Positions 31,721 to 43,573 are shown, counted from the first letter of the stretch. The stretch: 64,000 bases of DNA from Hyposmocoma kahamanoa (GCF_003589595.1 NW_020653726.1:13166847-13230846), one strand, 5' to 3'. Made by a program: numbers and translations. The notes: generated by a model not told the origin, from the letters alone.

Positions 31721-32854
31721 GCAAATCCTTTCAGCACGATGGCAATAGCAAGCACTATAGTGTATGCCATTCATACGATAAAAATAAGGTAGCATTTGTT
31801 GCTAATCAAACATAATTATTAGTAGATTTTTTAAGGATTGTTTTATTGAAATAGAAAGTATGTATTACAAGGTCAAAAGTACACAAAAAAAAGAATGACA
31901 ACGAAAATAAAACAAAAAACGTCAAGGCAAGCAACAGACAATAAAATTTGAAATACTGTCGTTTGCGCGGCTGTGGCGTGAGCAAAAGTATCTCATTCAA
32001 TTAAATCTACTGCCGATAATAGGCTATGACACTGATTTCCAATGGACTCAACGGTTGATTCAGGATGAGTAAAATTAAATTTATTTAGATGTGCCATCCG
32101 TATATAATTGTGATTTATTTTTTATTGAAATTTACATAGCCTTATGAATTCATGTACACATTATGCTATTATAGGTATATACAGCAATGACGAAAGATAA
32201 CACAGATTTTGCATTTAAATAGAAAATAAAAACAATTTATACTACTAAAGATAAAACCAGCTATTACATACCGTTTAAATATACATGTTGTGAAAGATAT
32301 CAACTGTCTACGTTAAACAGAAAAACGTGGTCCACTTTAGTATTGGCTACGGAAATTGAAAATATCTTTTGCGCTGGGTAACGTAGAAGCCTTGTGAGTA
32401 TCGCTAAGCCAATCAGAGACATTATTTATGGCGTGTCGAGATGACTATGTAAAACCTTGTAGAGAAAAATTAGGTCAAAAACTTGCCTCGTAGCCTCCAA
32501 TTTCTGTAACTTGAGATATAATAAAATCATTGATGGCTAAAGTTAAGAGAATTCCGGTAATCTATGTTAGAGTTTTTGGGGTCGATTTTCATCTTGATCC
32601 TTGCACCACTAAGTCATTTTAGAAACGGGATGAAAACGTGATTATAGTTTTTTTGAAAATGGCACTTAAAATTTACGCGACAACAAAAATCATTTTCCAT
32701 TTTACAAGTAAATCAAACTATGAAAAAACTATCAAAAACAACGAAAAAAACTTTAGGTGCTATTTTCGCAAAACTATGATCATATTGGATGACACGTTAT
32801 TCCATACAGCATCCTACATTCTATCATGTTAAAAAACATCGTGTCTCGGAAATG
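31721..32854. other. No feature recognised
   Basis: AT-rich; short ORFs only. Confidence 0.5.
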
Positions 32855-32935
32855 GTTTACTCTAGTGAAGACGTGCGGAATCCTCAAATGCATTGGGCAG
32901 CGTGATCCACGACCTTAGGCGTGACATCTAACCAT
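32855..32935 (+). mobile_element. SINE-E fragment
   Basis: CGTGCGGAATCCTCAAATGC, ATTGGGCAGCGTGATCC and CTTAGGCGTGAC, about 80 bp of the SINE-E middle region. Confidence 0.5.
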
Positions 32936-33122
32936 TTTAAAAAATAACATCTAGTGACAGGACGAACAAGGCGTGCGCCTGATGATAAGCTACACGCCTA
33001 TCCTAAACAGTTGCAGTGCAAATTGGAGCTTTAAATCGCAAAGATCTGAGGCCACTGCTACTGGCCCCGTCACCCTGAGACATAAGTTGACAAGTCCCAT
33101 GTGCCTGTAATTTCACCATCTT
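32936..33122 (-). mobile_element. Family A retroposon copy
   Basis: CTAGTGACAGGACGAACAAG, CACCCTGAGACATAAGTTGA, CATGTGCCTGTAATTTCACC; 5' truncated. Confidence 0.85.
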
Positions 33123-33723
33123 GACTTGTGCTGTGATTTAAATAAGTAAATGTTCCATTCACACATTCCCGATGGCTTACATTTGGGAATTCTCAGTGGC
33201 ATGAGTAAACAGAGCAATAAAACTTTGGGCGCTAGCCAAAAGACCAACATAAAGCGTACTCTTTTATAAAAAAAGAATTTCTTAATTTTGTTTTCACCCA
33301 GAATTGAACATAGGTTACTACTATGGAAGCATTATTTAAAGCTTAAATTCTTTAAACGCTGCACAGACGCATTAACACAAATCTTGTTTGCTACGGACTA
33401 TAAGTTCATTGCTTAATTTACGTATTTATTAGTTATATTAATTACCTTAGGTTTTGTTATAATGGTTGAATTGTGGGAGTTCGCTGTAGGGCATATTGTT
33501 ATGATGGAGTTTTGCTCAGCGTAATAGTGGCGTCATCAGGCACGGTTGGCAAACTAGCGTGCAATGCGGCAAGCGGCACCCGGCCAATAGTTAAAATTGG
33601 ATTTGGAGCTAATTTCACGTAGAATTCGAAACGCGTGATTATTAGATTGACTACAACAGTTGCGACGGAACAAGTGTTAACTGAAAAACGTTTGTGCGAA
33701 GTGTAAATGCAAAATGCTAATAA
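33123..33723. other. No feature recognised downstream of His-rich gene 3
   Basis: A minus-strand ORF at 33499-33732 has no recognisable content. Confidence 0.5.
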
Positions 33724-33729
33724 TTTATT
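33724..33729 (-). terminator. Poly(A) signal AATAAA of His-rich gene 3
   Basis: AATAAA on the minus strand about 70 nt past the TGA stop, the same spacing as gene 1. Confidence 0.6.
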
Positions 33730-33794
33730 CATTCATATGTATCACAAAGTATCAACAATAACAAAAATCTTCATTCATCATAAGTCTAGTAGAT

Positions 33795-34529
33795 TCATTT
33801 GTGTCCTTCCTTCCAGTCCCAGCCCTTGTGGTCTTCGTGTCCGCCTTTGCTGCCATGACCTTTGTGGTGATGGTGGTGCTCGTGGTGACCACCTTCACCA
33901 TGGAAGCCCTTGTTTTCGTGATGGTGACCTCCTTCCTCGTGGTGGCCCTTCTTGCCATGCTCATGTTCATGGAATCCGCCGTGCTTGTGTCCCTTATGGA
34001 AGTGACCTCCTTTCTTATATCCGCCTTCATGATGGTGACCGCCGTAGCCCTCATGGAATCCGGATTCACCATGTTTGTTATGGAAGTGCTTGTCCTTCTT
34101 GAACTCATCTATTTTATGAATGCCGTGGTGACCCTTCGTGTCGTGTCCCTTGTGCCAGTGACCGTGCTCTTCAAAGCCGTGGCCCTTTTCACCCTTTTCT
34201 CCGTGGTGGTGCTCATCATGATAGCCTTCGTCGTGGTGATGGTGTTTCTTGTGTCCACCATGTTCACCGTGGTGCCCTTTATGTCCTTCATGGTGGGAAT
34301 GACCTTTGCTACCATGGTGGTGTTCGTGGTGTCCTTTGTAGCCTTTTTCATCGTGACCGCCGTGCTCGCCGTGATGATGGCCGTGGTGTTCGCTACCACC
34401 TCCTTTATCCCAATGGCCACCGTGATGAGAAGCTGCGGCTACAAGGTCTGTATCTCTTATATACCGCGTATCCCTTGCGATGACGGCGGTGAGCACCGCA
34501 GCCAAGCAGATCATCACGAGAGTTTTCAT
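33795..34529 (-). CDS. Secreted histidine/glycine-rich repeat protein, paralogue 3 (244 aa)
   Basis: ATG at 34529, TGA at 33795-33797, no intron needed. Signal peptide MKTLVMICLAAVLTAVIA, then RDTRYIR. The last four residues, RYIR, fit the minimal furin motif RxxR at the position where the paralogues have REKR. The mature N-terminus DTDLVAAAS aligns with DADLETAAS and SADLETAAS. The body is Gly-His-Lys-rich with the shared block KGHHGIHKIDEFKKDKHFH, and ends HEDHKGWDWKEGHK. It is the most divergent paralogue at the N-terminus but close to gene 1 in the core block. Same strand as the others, forming a spaced tandem cluster. Secreted; function unknown, histidine density suggests Zn/Cu or pH-dependent behaviour. 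The 251-codon antisense ORF is a shadow. Confidence 0.93.
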   Translation of the reverse strand: MKTLVMICLAAVLTAVIARDTRYIRDTDLVAAASHHGGHWDKGGGSEHHGHHHGEHGGHDEKGYKGHHEHHHGSKGHSHHEGHKGHHGEHGGHKKHHHHDEGYHDEHHHGEKGEKGHGFEEHGHWHKGHDTKGHHGIHKIDEFKKDKHFHNKHGESGFHEGYGGHHHEGGYKKGGHFHKGHKHGGFHEHEHGKKGHHEEGGHHHENKGFHGEGGHHEHHHHHKGHGSKGGHEDHKGWDWKEGHK

Positions 34530-34568
34530 GTTGTCCTGTTCTCCTGGTTGTATTGAGTAATGATTGCC

Positions 34569-34605
34569 AAATGATACCTGTTACAGTTTTCTCTTTGCTT
34601 TTATA
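34569..34605 (-). promoter_or_regulatory. Core promoter of His-rich gene 3: TATAAAAG and initiator TCATTT
   Basis: On the minus strand TATAAAAG begins at 34605 and TCATTT, matching TCAKTY, lies 33 nt downstream (A at 34572). The predicted leader is 43 nt. Confidence 0.75.
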
Positions 34606-34609
34606 CTAT

Positions 34610-35747
34610 TGCCAATATTGTAGTGGTCGTAGTTTTTAATGTCAGGGCGACAGATGGATGGCGGTCACTACGCGGCTGGCCTAAATTAGTTCTTGTGCGT
34701 CAATTACTGAGGCTACTAATTCGTTCAGCGCACAATTGGTGCCTAGCTCACGATTTATGCATTTTTTAGCACACGTCGTGTGAACTTTTCACAAAGCTTC
34801 AATTAGGTCAGTAAGTCATCGATTTTTCCATATGACTATGACCATAGGTCTTGAAATGAAAAACAATGTTTTCAAAAACACTTAAGTATGTACATACAAA
34901 GTTTTTAACCTGGAGTTAAAATTATAAGTTTTTTTCAATTTTAACTTGCGTCAGTAAATAGGCTTTTCTATAATAAATTGTGAAATAAGCTAAGCAATTT
35001 GATACAAAATATATTTTACTGACTATGTTAGCCCTAATATAATAGACTCATGTTGTAGGTATAGTACGTTACTTATTCCTTTGTATCACAATTCCTTGTA
35101 TATTGTTTAATAGAGACATTGTGGCCTCGTGAACTTGTGGTTTTCTGAAAACATAAATAAAACATAAAAACCACTAACTATATTTGATCTGTTTCTTTTA
35201 TGTAGGTAAAACATTGGGTGGTTTTTATTGTATATGAAAAAATAAAATGTCAAGACAATTACGCCAAATACTCTAAAAACTTTATATGATAAATAATGTA
35301 ACAGCGGGTTAGCAAACAGAGTCGTGTATTTAAATTATCGACTTCATATTTGACATTTTAGGAGTTTTCTGCATATCACAATGAGTACTACTAAGGATAT
35401 CCGAAAAAATCTAACACTAAGACATTGTGTTCGATGAAATTTCCGAGGCAGACTCATATTCTTTTTCTGCAAAGAGTTTACGGGTCAGTAGCCACTCCTT
35501 GTCACCTCCGTTGTTCATTTTCACTGACGAATCGTAGATCGATACTTTTGTTATGGTTGAAAAGATTTCACGGAGTCAGCTAGTGTTTCATGACATTATG
35601 TGTAGGAATAAGATATTTATTCCTTGGTAGTGTTTTAATCTTCTGCAATGTTTTTATTATTTTAATAATTTTTGATATCTTAATTATTGATCCATGCAGC
35701 ACGGTCTACGATCCTCGTTCGTTCAAAACATGTTAGACTAATTATCA
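34610..35747. other. Upstream region of His-rich gene 3
   Basis: No element recognised; candidate regulatory region. Confidence 0.4.
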
Positions 35748-35888
35748 CTTTTTTATGTGACGGAACTGACAAGTTGTGCGCCTGGTGGTAAACGACACGC
35801 GTATTCATAACAGTTGCAGTGCCACTTAGAGTTTTAATCGCAAAGACCTGAAGGGTGTTGCCACCGCACCCGTCACCTTGAGACATAG
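35748..35888 (-). mobile_element. Family A retroposon, 3' part of a copy split by SINE-B
   Basis: TTATGTGACGGAACTGACAA to CACCTTGAGACATAGT; resumes at 36060. Confidence 0.85.
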
Positions 35889-36059
35889 TAGTAACTCACA
35901 CACTCATAGCCCCGCACTAGGGAAATCCTTAGTCGCAGGTGCCAAGGACACACTCAGACAATTACAAATTACACCCATACAAATATATCTCCGGTCCGGA
36001 ATCGAACACGGGACCTCTGCGTGACAAACCAGCAGGTAACCGTTCGGCCACAGAGGCAG
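35889..36059 (-). mobile_element. SINE-B inserted in a family A copy
   Basis: Minus strand CTGCCTCTGTGGCCGAACGG, B-box-like GTTCGATTCC; body slightly shortened, without a (TTA)n tail. The insertion falls between GAGACATA and AGTTGATAAG of A. Confidence 0.88.
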
Positions 36060-36128
36060 ATTAAAAACAAAGTTGATAAGTCCCATTAAGCCTGTAGATT
36101 CACTATCACCCTTACTTTTCTCTTTCCC
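36060..36128 (-). mobile_element. Family A retroposon, continuation of the split copy
   Basis: AAGTTGATAAGTCCCATT, GCCTGTAGATTCACTATCAC; then decays. Confidence 0.75.
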
Positions 36129-36186
36129 TTTTGATTAATGCTATTGTTGGAAATCTCCTACGAGTGATCTAATTGTTAAATAGTCT

Positions 36187-36470
36187 TTTTTTATGACCCC
36201 AAGTGACGGCACGAACAAGTCGTGCACCTGGTGGTAAGCGACACGCCTGTCCATAACAGTTATAGTGCCACTCAGAACTTTAAAAGAGCAACGATCTGAG
36301 GGGCACTACCACTGCGCCCGTCACCCTGAGACATAAGTTGACAAGACCCATGTGCCTGTAATTTCACCAGCACCCTTACCCTTCAAAACCGGAACACAGT
36401 AATGCTGACATTACTGCCTGGCGGCAGAAATAGGTGAGACTCCCCTGGACGAACTCTTTCACAAAGAGCT
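36187..36470 (-). mobile_element. Family A retroposon, full-length copy
   Basis: T-run and CAAGTGACGGCACGAACAAG through CTGGACGAACTCTTTCACAA AGAGCT. Good reference copy (284 bp). Confidence 0.9.
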
Positions 36471-36570
36471 TTAATGCTTCATTCGCATTATGCGCTTCTT
36501 AATTTGGTCGAGTATTACTTATTTGACAATAATTGTTTCGGACGTATGTCGTACGCAGGACGGGAGAAGA

Positions 36571-36762
36571 CCCCAGAGCTTTAGATCTGAGGTACACTGC
36601 CACTGCGTCCTTCACCCTGAGACAAGTCTCATGCACCTGTGATTTCACCAGCACCTTTCGCCTTCAAAATCGGTACACAGTAACGCTCACCTTACGGCTT
36701 GGCGACAGAAATAGGTACGGTGGCAGTACTTCTCTGGGCGAACTCTTTTATAATGAGCTCAT
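36571..36762 (-). mobile_element. Family A retroposon, 5' two-thirds
   Basis: CAGAGCTTTAGATCTGAGG to GGCGAACTCTTTTATAATGA GCT; the 3' end is missing, which is unusual for a retroposon. Confidence 0.8.
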
Positions 36763-38352
36763 GCTTTGAGGGTGAAAAATAATTTGAGGAATAGACGATC
36801 TATAGTACTATTCGCTGACCTGTGGAGGTCGTAACACACATTGTTCTAGCGTGGTGGACTATCTTCTCTTTGGAATATAATAATAGCAGTCGAATGAATT
36901 CGGGTTATATGTGTAGTACACGCTTGTGGTGTATTTTTGTCACATGTAAGTGGCGCAGGGATGAGTAGTCGCTGAGCGGCGGGTGTTTTCACCAACAGTC
37001 AAGGGCGTCTCGTGTCAAGGTCGTGTTGCGCAGGCGTTGCCCTCGTTTTTTAGATCGCTTTTGTTTGATTCAGTTTCTTCTGAGCTGCTTCTTGCGTCAC
37101 GGTTTCCGGTCGAGTGCGCGCGCTACTGAAGTCTACGTTGACAATGCGCAGACGCCATGGACCATTTGTTGCTCTTATATCTTAACAATAATACATGTGG
37201 CATTTAATTATGTACAGTTGTATAATATTTAATTTTATAAATCAATTTCGGTAGTTCTAGTGTTGCCAACTGACTTTGCACTATTTGCTATTATTACCTC
37301 AAATGTGTATTGTGTTATTAAGTATAATTATAGAAAAAAATGTGCACCAGATTTTAAATGTATTTTCATAAATAACATATTGTTTGTTGTGATATTTTAG
37401 AGTTGCAAGGCATCTAGTAGTTACATTATAAAATTTTTCAAGTATTAATTTCAAAAATTAAATTGTTTCTCGATGGAATTTATCACAGTTTTGCTACAAT
37501 TTAATTTACTGAACTGTAGTGAGCAATTACTTATTATTCTTTGTGGTCAGTTAACTCCCTATTTGCTAATGACTAGTAACAATCCTTGTTTAAGTTTCTA
37601 AACATAAAGTTAACAGTATAAATAGTTTGTTTAGTAGCAAATCACGTAGTGCCGAAACTAATTACCGTGTGTAATCTCTGTAATCCAGACTCACGTGAAA
37701 CCGAATCCGGCATAATCCGGGCGGAACTCGCGAAATTTCCACAGCCGAGCTTCAGCGTATAGAGCTTCCCCAAGGTTGTTATCTACCGTGATTACTACTG
37801 AATGTATTCGGAATACTCCTCTGTAGTCTGGACTACGCAAATAGTTACCTGATATGATTTCCGAGCGATACAGCACGAAATTGAAATTTATTACTATAAC
37901 TGTTTTAAGGAGTCAATATTTCAAGGGTAATTATGTTTTTACTCATAAATTTTCTTAAATAAACCTTCAAAGTTTTCGATCGAAATTTTAATATTGCAAA
38001 TGTAAAATATACAAAATACTTATATTTGTAATATCGAAATGTACGTAGGTACACTTTCAAAACAGTGACTTTTCTATAAAAAAAACAGGTTTTTAAAACA
38101 AAAGAAGGAAAAACTTTTATTTTTGTCATAGCAAAGCTATGTCCGGAATAGGTGAATAATTAAAAAAAATATTTTCTAGTTTCACTGAAATAACCCAAAT
38201 ATTATAATCGATCGACAAATCAGATCTTGCCCGTGGATCACCTGACTAGTCACTTTGGTGGATTACGTTATTTATTTCTTCCCGTGGTTCACCTAAAATC
38301 CACATTAACTTTCTTTTATCCAAGGATTGCTCGGAAGGAGGAAGATCCCATA
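36763..38352. other. Unassigned; CpG-rich patch at 36940-37160
   Basis: The patch (GCGGCGGGTG, GTCGAGTGCGCGCGCTACTG) holds TGATTCAGTTTCTT, an initiator-like TCAGTT at 37069, so it could be a TATA-less promoter or 5' exon on the plus strand. No downstream coding exon is visible. Confidence 0.3.
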
Positions 38353-38465
38353 GCGCTTGAAAGAGTTCGTCCAGGGACTACCCTGGTACTAACCTATTTC
38401 TGCCGCTAAGCAGTAATGTGACCATTATACTGAGTTTCGGTTTTTAAGAGTGCTAGTGAAATTCT
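38353..38465 (+). mobile_element. Family A retroposon, 5' part of a copy split by about 235 bp
   Basis: CGCTTGAAAGAGTTCGTCC to AAGAGTGCTAGTGAAATTC; continues at 38702. Confidence 0.8.
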
Positions 38466-38701
38466 AAAAAACCATAACCCAGTTTTAGAATATTGCAATT
38501 GTTTAATGATATTTTAGCTATGATCGTTAGGGTAAGTTCAGAAAAAAAAAGAAAAAAAAAGAGGGTAAGTTCAGATAAGTCAAACACGGTAACTAATTTT
38601 AACTGTTTTTAAAAGAGAATGTTGTGCTCTTTTTCTTTCTATTTAAAATGGTTATTTGACCATTTGTCACTTGGCTGCGTTTAGTTAGTGGACGGCAGAC
38701 T

Positions 38702-38848
38702 TACTGACACATGGGACTTGTCAACTTTTCTCAGGGTGATGGGTGCAGTAGTAATGCCTCTCTGATGTATGCATTTTAAACCTCTCAGTGGCACTGCAAC
38801 TGCCACGGACAAGCTTGTCGCTTATCACCAGGCGCACGACTTGTAGAC
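38702..38848 (+). mobile_element. Family A retroposon, 3' part of the split copy
   Basis: GACACATGGGACTTGTCAAC to CACCAGGCGCACGACTTGTA; the insert 38466-38701 is AT-rich and unclassified. Confidence 0.75.
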
Positions 38849-39915
38849 TATTTAACAATTAAGACTATTTATCCATTAGACTCGTAGATTTCCAACAATA
38901 GTATTAACCAAGTATAAAAATAATTAGTAACTATATAAAAACTAGGTTTCGTGTCCCACAATGTCATGATAACGAATTGTATTGTTTAATTGGACTTATT
39001 TCAGATTGAGTCAAATATTAGCCAAGATGTTCCTTAGCCCATCGAAGCGAGAGTTGTGCAAACACCTGCAGTATGCAATGTTGGCTACTAGCGGTTAATT
39101 AACGTCGCTTCGTCGCCCGCTACGTCCAATTGTTGACTCTGCTATAATTCTGCAGACCTCAAATAACTATTCCATGTCTCTGGAAATTTCTAGTGTTAAT
39201 GAATTTAGGTGTTAATTTATATTGTTCCGGTTTCACCCAGAGTTCAGGTTTATTGATTCAAAATGCAAAGAGACGATTTAAATGGAATGATACGGAAGAA
39301 GGCCGCATCCTTTGCAGAGGACAAGGAACCACTCCAACAGTGTCTTGAATTTGTAATTGTAACAAATTGGTGGAGCATTTTTTTTTAATGAAATATAAAT
39401 ACGCACTGGACCTTCATCTCACCTGATGGAAAGGATGATGAGGTCGACGATGTAGCATGCACATCTAATTTGTTCATAAATTTGACTACAATGGTCCGAA
39501 TTAGTTAGTAACAAGAGAATTCTTATATCTATGTTAGTGTACTTACATCCAAATAAATTAATGCCTTAACAACGGGAAAAGTTAATGCTTAGGCTGTTTC
39601 TTGGTGCGCTGGTGTGGCATACCAAGTAGTGTTTACTTACATAGCATGTAAGTTTTTGTGTATTACTAACAATTTACCTCATCGTAAAAAATAAAAAACA
39701 AAATCAAAATTTTATTTTATTTTTAACATCATTAGGACACCATAATATTTCTAAATATAGTAAAATTTAGAAATTAGATCTTTGGGTTTGCCATACAGTA
39801 CACCCTCGCGTGGTAGCAACCGTACAGTACCATATATACTCATAAACATACAGTGTCATTCCACTTTACTCCTACGATATATTCCGCAAAAAATACGCGT
39901 TAAGCGAGATTCACG
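38849..39915. other. No feature recognised
   Basis: AT-rich; no ORF of note. Confidence 0.5.
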
Positions 39916-40186
39916 TTTTGTATAATACCAAGTGACGGGACGAGCAAGTCGTGCGCCTGCTGGTAAGCGACATGTTTGTCCATAGCAGCTCCATTGTTAA
40001 TCAGAGCTTTAAATCGCGAAAATCTGAACACTGCGATTGCGCACTTCATTCTGAGACATAAGTTGACTAGTGCCTGTAGAAAAATTCATCTGCATTTACC
40101 CCTCTTTAAATGATCACATTATTGCTTGGCAGCAGAAATAGGTATGGTGGCAGTACTTTCCTGAACGAACTCTTTTACAAGGAGTT
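39916..40186 (-). mobile_element. Family A retroposon, near full-length copy
   Basis: ATACCAAGTGACGGGACGAG to GAACGAACTCTTTTACAAGG AG. Confidence 0.85.
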
Positions 40187-40374
40187 GTATTGCTATTAAG
40201 TCTCGTCATGTATCAGTAATTTTACAAGTGCCCTTAGAGCGTTTGTGTACTACGTCCGATTCGCCTCAATTCCGAGTCCGAGAAATGAGTGTCCGAAGTG
40301 ACATTTTATCTCTAGTTGTGCACTTGCACAATATCACTTGATATCCGTATGTTCTCGGATTGGAATCGGCCTTA

Positions 40375-40440
40375 GTGCACGAGCGACATCCGAAGTGGGT
40401 TCGAGTTTTCTAAATTTGTATAGTCTCGGATTTGGAACAA
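40375..40440 (+). repeat. Dispersed repeat L, copy 1
   Basis: GCACGAGCGACATCCGAAGT, GGGTTCGAGTTTTCTAAATT, GGATTTGGAAC; shared with 60419-60483. Confidence 0.6.
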
Positions 40441-41754
40441 TCGAATCGGATGCATTTCATAATAATTTGCAATAAAATGTATTATATTGCAACATGTAAC
40501 GTTACATATTTTACATATATTATGTCTTTTACAAAAAGCACATCTATGGTTTTTTGCATTGCGTTTGTATACAACTGTTTTTGCAGTATTACACCGAATG
40601 TTTGCATGTGATTGCTATTGCAAACTAAACTCAAACTAAACAGTTGGACTAAATCGAAGCATCGGGAATCCGTCTTTTAACGTAATGCAAAGATTAGAGA
40701 AAGCGGAAAATCTCGTGACCAATGTCAAGCCAAGCGATCACATAATGTACCCGTGTACGAGTACTTAAACAACTATGCAACTAATCGTGCGAAACGAGGC
40801 ATTTTAGAGCGAAATTTGAAAATCGCGTAAAAGCGAAAATGCACCTACCAGGGTAGTGCAAAGCAATGCTTTATATTATTAATATGTTATCCGGCTGGAT
40901 TCGCTGCTTCGAATTCAGCTAATTAGTGAAGTCCATTATTCTTTCCAAGCAGCGGACGGATAAAGGAAAATGGATGTGGATTTTATGAATCTATTATAGA
41001 TAATATATAATTATCTGTCAACCTTGGAAATCAGTGTTAAATTAATATTCACAAAACTTATTAAGCCACACGCGTTGCTGCGAAAAAATATTAAGTTAAT
41101 TAATTTTGTAAGTCAATGATTAATGTCAATGGAACGCAACAAAAGCATAACGTGAAAAATTTAAATTTTAAATAAAAAAATGTTAGTTTTAATTATGGGA
41201 GAGTATGATTCATTATTCTGTAGTATATATCTGCAAAAGGGTCTATGTATAGATATTATTAGTAATAAAAGAACTATGAAATTTTGCTTTACATTTTTAG
41301 TGGAATCTCTATTATTTATTTCCAATTTAATGTTTTTCTACCTTTTTAAAGGTTTGCAACTCCATACTAAACTAACTAATTCTCTATCACCCTGTAGAAA
41401 TGTTAAACAGATACTATCTATGTGACAAACTTGTAGACTCAACGGGTGTCTGAATTAGTGGCATTACGACGAAGCACTCATGTGATCTCTAGCACTTTAA
41501 GTTAATTGTGCAGAATAGAAACACAATACGTGTGACACTACCTTCTACAGATAGAATGGCTTTTCATTGTCTCCCTATCCAATAATAAAGTATCTCTCCC
41601 TATCTTTTTTAGTGCTAAATTGAATGATTCCTGCGCTCACTTGCTGAACAATGCGAAGAACAGAGAGAGATAAAGCTATTGACAACTACGTGACGATGTA
41701 ACTGTTTACCAGTTCATTTGTAGCTCTAGTAGAGGTAGGTATTACAAACAAGTT
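40441..41754. other. No feature recognised
   Basis: An 81-codon plus ORF at 41180 is hydrophobic and AT-rich with no family resemblance. Confidence 0.5.
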
Positions 41755-41925
41755 CTATAATTATTAATACAAAGATAAATCACAAAGAAAAATTTCTTCG
41801 ACCAGACAGGACTTGAACCTAGGACCATGCTGTACTGTACCGTCACTCTGCTAACTGAGCTACCCGTCGAGTTAGCAGGTCCAATAAAATTCTTCTATGT
41901 ATCTGTTATAAATCTTTGTATTAAG
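41755..41925 (-). mobile_element. SINE-D-like SINE with well-preserved tRNA head
   Basis: Minus strand GGGTAGCTCAGTTAGCAGAG (A box) and TAGGTTCAAGTCC (B box), then GTCTGG TCGAAGAAATTTTTC and the tail TATTAATAATT. Confidence 0.78.
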
Positions 41926-42060
41926 TTTTTTCTGCTTTCAACGCTGTCAGCGTAACCGTAAAAAATTTAGGCGCTATTATAAAAATGAATCTTCATGCAT
42001 GAACAGCCACCCTTAGAGGTGGATGATTTTCTTCAAAATCCCTCCTATAATATAATAATA

Positions 42061-42190
42061 CCCTCTTTCCAAAAAAAAAAGAATCATGAAAATCGGTTCA
42101 CAAACACTGGAGTTATCGGGTAACATACATACAAAAAAAACCAGTCGAATTGAGAACCTCCTCCTTTTTTTGAAGTAGGTTAAAAACAAG
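42061..42190 (-). repeat. Dispersed repeat G1, minus copy
   Basis: AATCATGAAAATCGGTTCAC, GAGTTATCGGGTAACATAC, CGAATTGAGAACCTCCTCC; inverse of 5925-6020. Confidence 0.65.
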
Positions 42191-43227
42191 CGCTACTGAT
42201 ATTTTCACTTGAAAATTAAATAAACTGTTGACATTTAAGTTAGACAAGTTTCTTTGCGTGGCAAAATTTCATTGCGCGTCACACCTGTAACTAAAATGTC
42301 GACAAGTTTACTAGTTCAGTCCTTTACAACTTTGGGCCTATAAATATAATCGTCAGTGACAATATAAGCATCTTAATATATCAAAACAAAACGGTTTTGA
42401 CTAGTGTCGTTTACTTATGTAGCAGATGTTTAGGGGTTACGCTAGGCAATTCATCTTAGTTTGTTTAATAAGGTACCTGTAAAGATTTTAGCTAGGACGT
42501 GACATACCTATGAAATATTGTACCCTTAAAGCCATATGACGAAATGTTTTATGTTTAATTAGGAGAGTTTTAATATTTCACATTTTTATGCCTTACTTTC
42601 TCAAACCCTTATTTTAGTAAACAGTGACTATACAGGAAATGGCAAAACTTTCCAATCATTTTGAATTTCTTATCAATTTGTCAAAAAATTTAATAATTTG
42701 CAAAACAAAGCCAGTGTGTGAATACGAAGGAAATATGATGTGAAATCAGCCTGCAAAATTTGTATACACAATCCATTTTTGTATTTCGTTAACTTTGTGC
42801 TTTAAGATACGTGTTTGAGAAAGTAAGGCGACGACATGCGTATATCGTTTCATGTACTTCCATTATTTTTATGACTTTCAAAAATAGTGATAAAACACTT
42901 TTATCAAGGGATCTGTTGGTAAGTTTCTGGAGATTTGAGACTTTCAAATCAAACCATTTATTTCTTTGTGATACACAAAAAAAGCGTTACAAAAATGAAT
43001 TTTGCGTCACTGAGATCCGCCTTGCAGCTTACCAAGTTTTTATGTAATTTTCAAGCAATAATTTGTAAATACACTATAATCATGCAGACCAACTAATCGC
43101 AATCTATTACTACAAAATGTGATTGATACCAATAATGAAATATAACAATAATATGTTTAATAACTTTGTCCAATTAAAAAAACAGAACACATGAAATGTA
43201 AATTTTCTAAGACATCTGTAAGTAGTA
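42191..43227. other. No feature recognised
   Basis: Short AT-rich ORFs only. Confidence 0.5.
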
Positions 43228-43412
43228 TTGTTCGTCCTTCGGGATAGGTTAAGGCGTCTAATTGGCCATATTGCCAGATTTTACATTTTAATTTTTCATC
43301 AACAGTTTAATTTTCTGACACGTATTTCACGGGAAATTGTTATATCTTTTCGGTGGCCATTTTGAAACTCCTGAAATCTTCAATATTGTAGAACGTCATG
43401 CTATTTAGGTAA
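43228..43412 (+). repeat. Dispersed repeat J, copy 2
   Basis: GTTCGTCCTTCGGGATAGG, GTCTAATTGGCCATATTGCC, CGGTGGCCATTTTGAAAC; compare 9576-9720. Confidence 0.65.
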
Positions 43413-43573
43413 TTAATAATTTCTTAAATTCTGCACAATTATTGCAATTCCTAATTTCACGTAGAAGTTCATTGTAGACCTTCGTAGACTTCAATTTCTG
43501 TACTCTTACTTTTTTCCTCTGTTATTAATTAGGTGTAAGATTGTGACTTACGTGTAAAGTTTACTCAAATTGT

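Noticed and set aside
41820..41890. tRNA gene
   Set aside because: A and B boxes are recognisable, but the acceptor stem does not close and SINE body and tail follow; it is a SINE head. The same holds for the other tRNA-like heads in the window.
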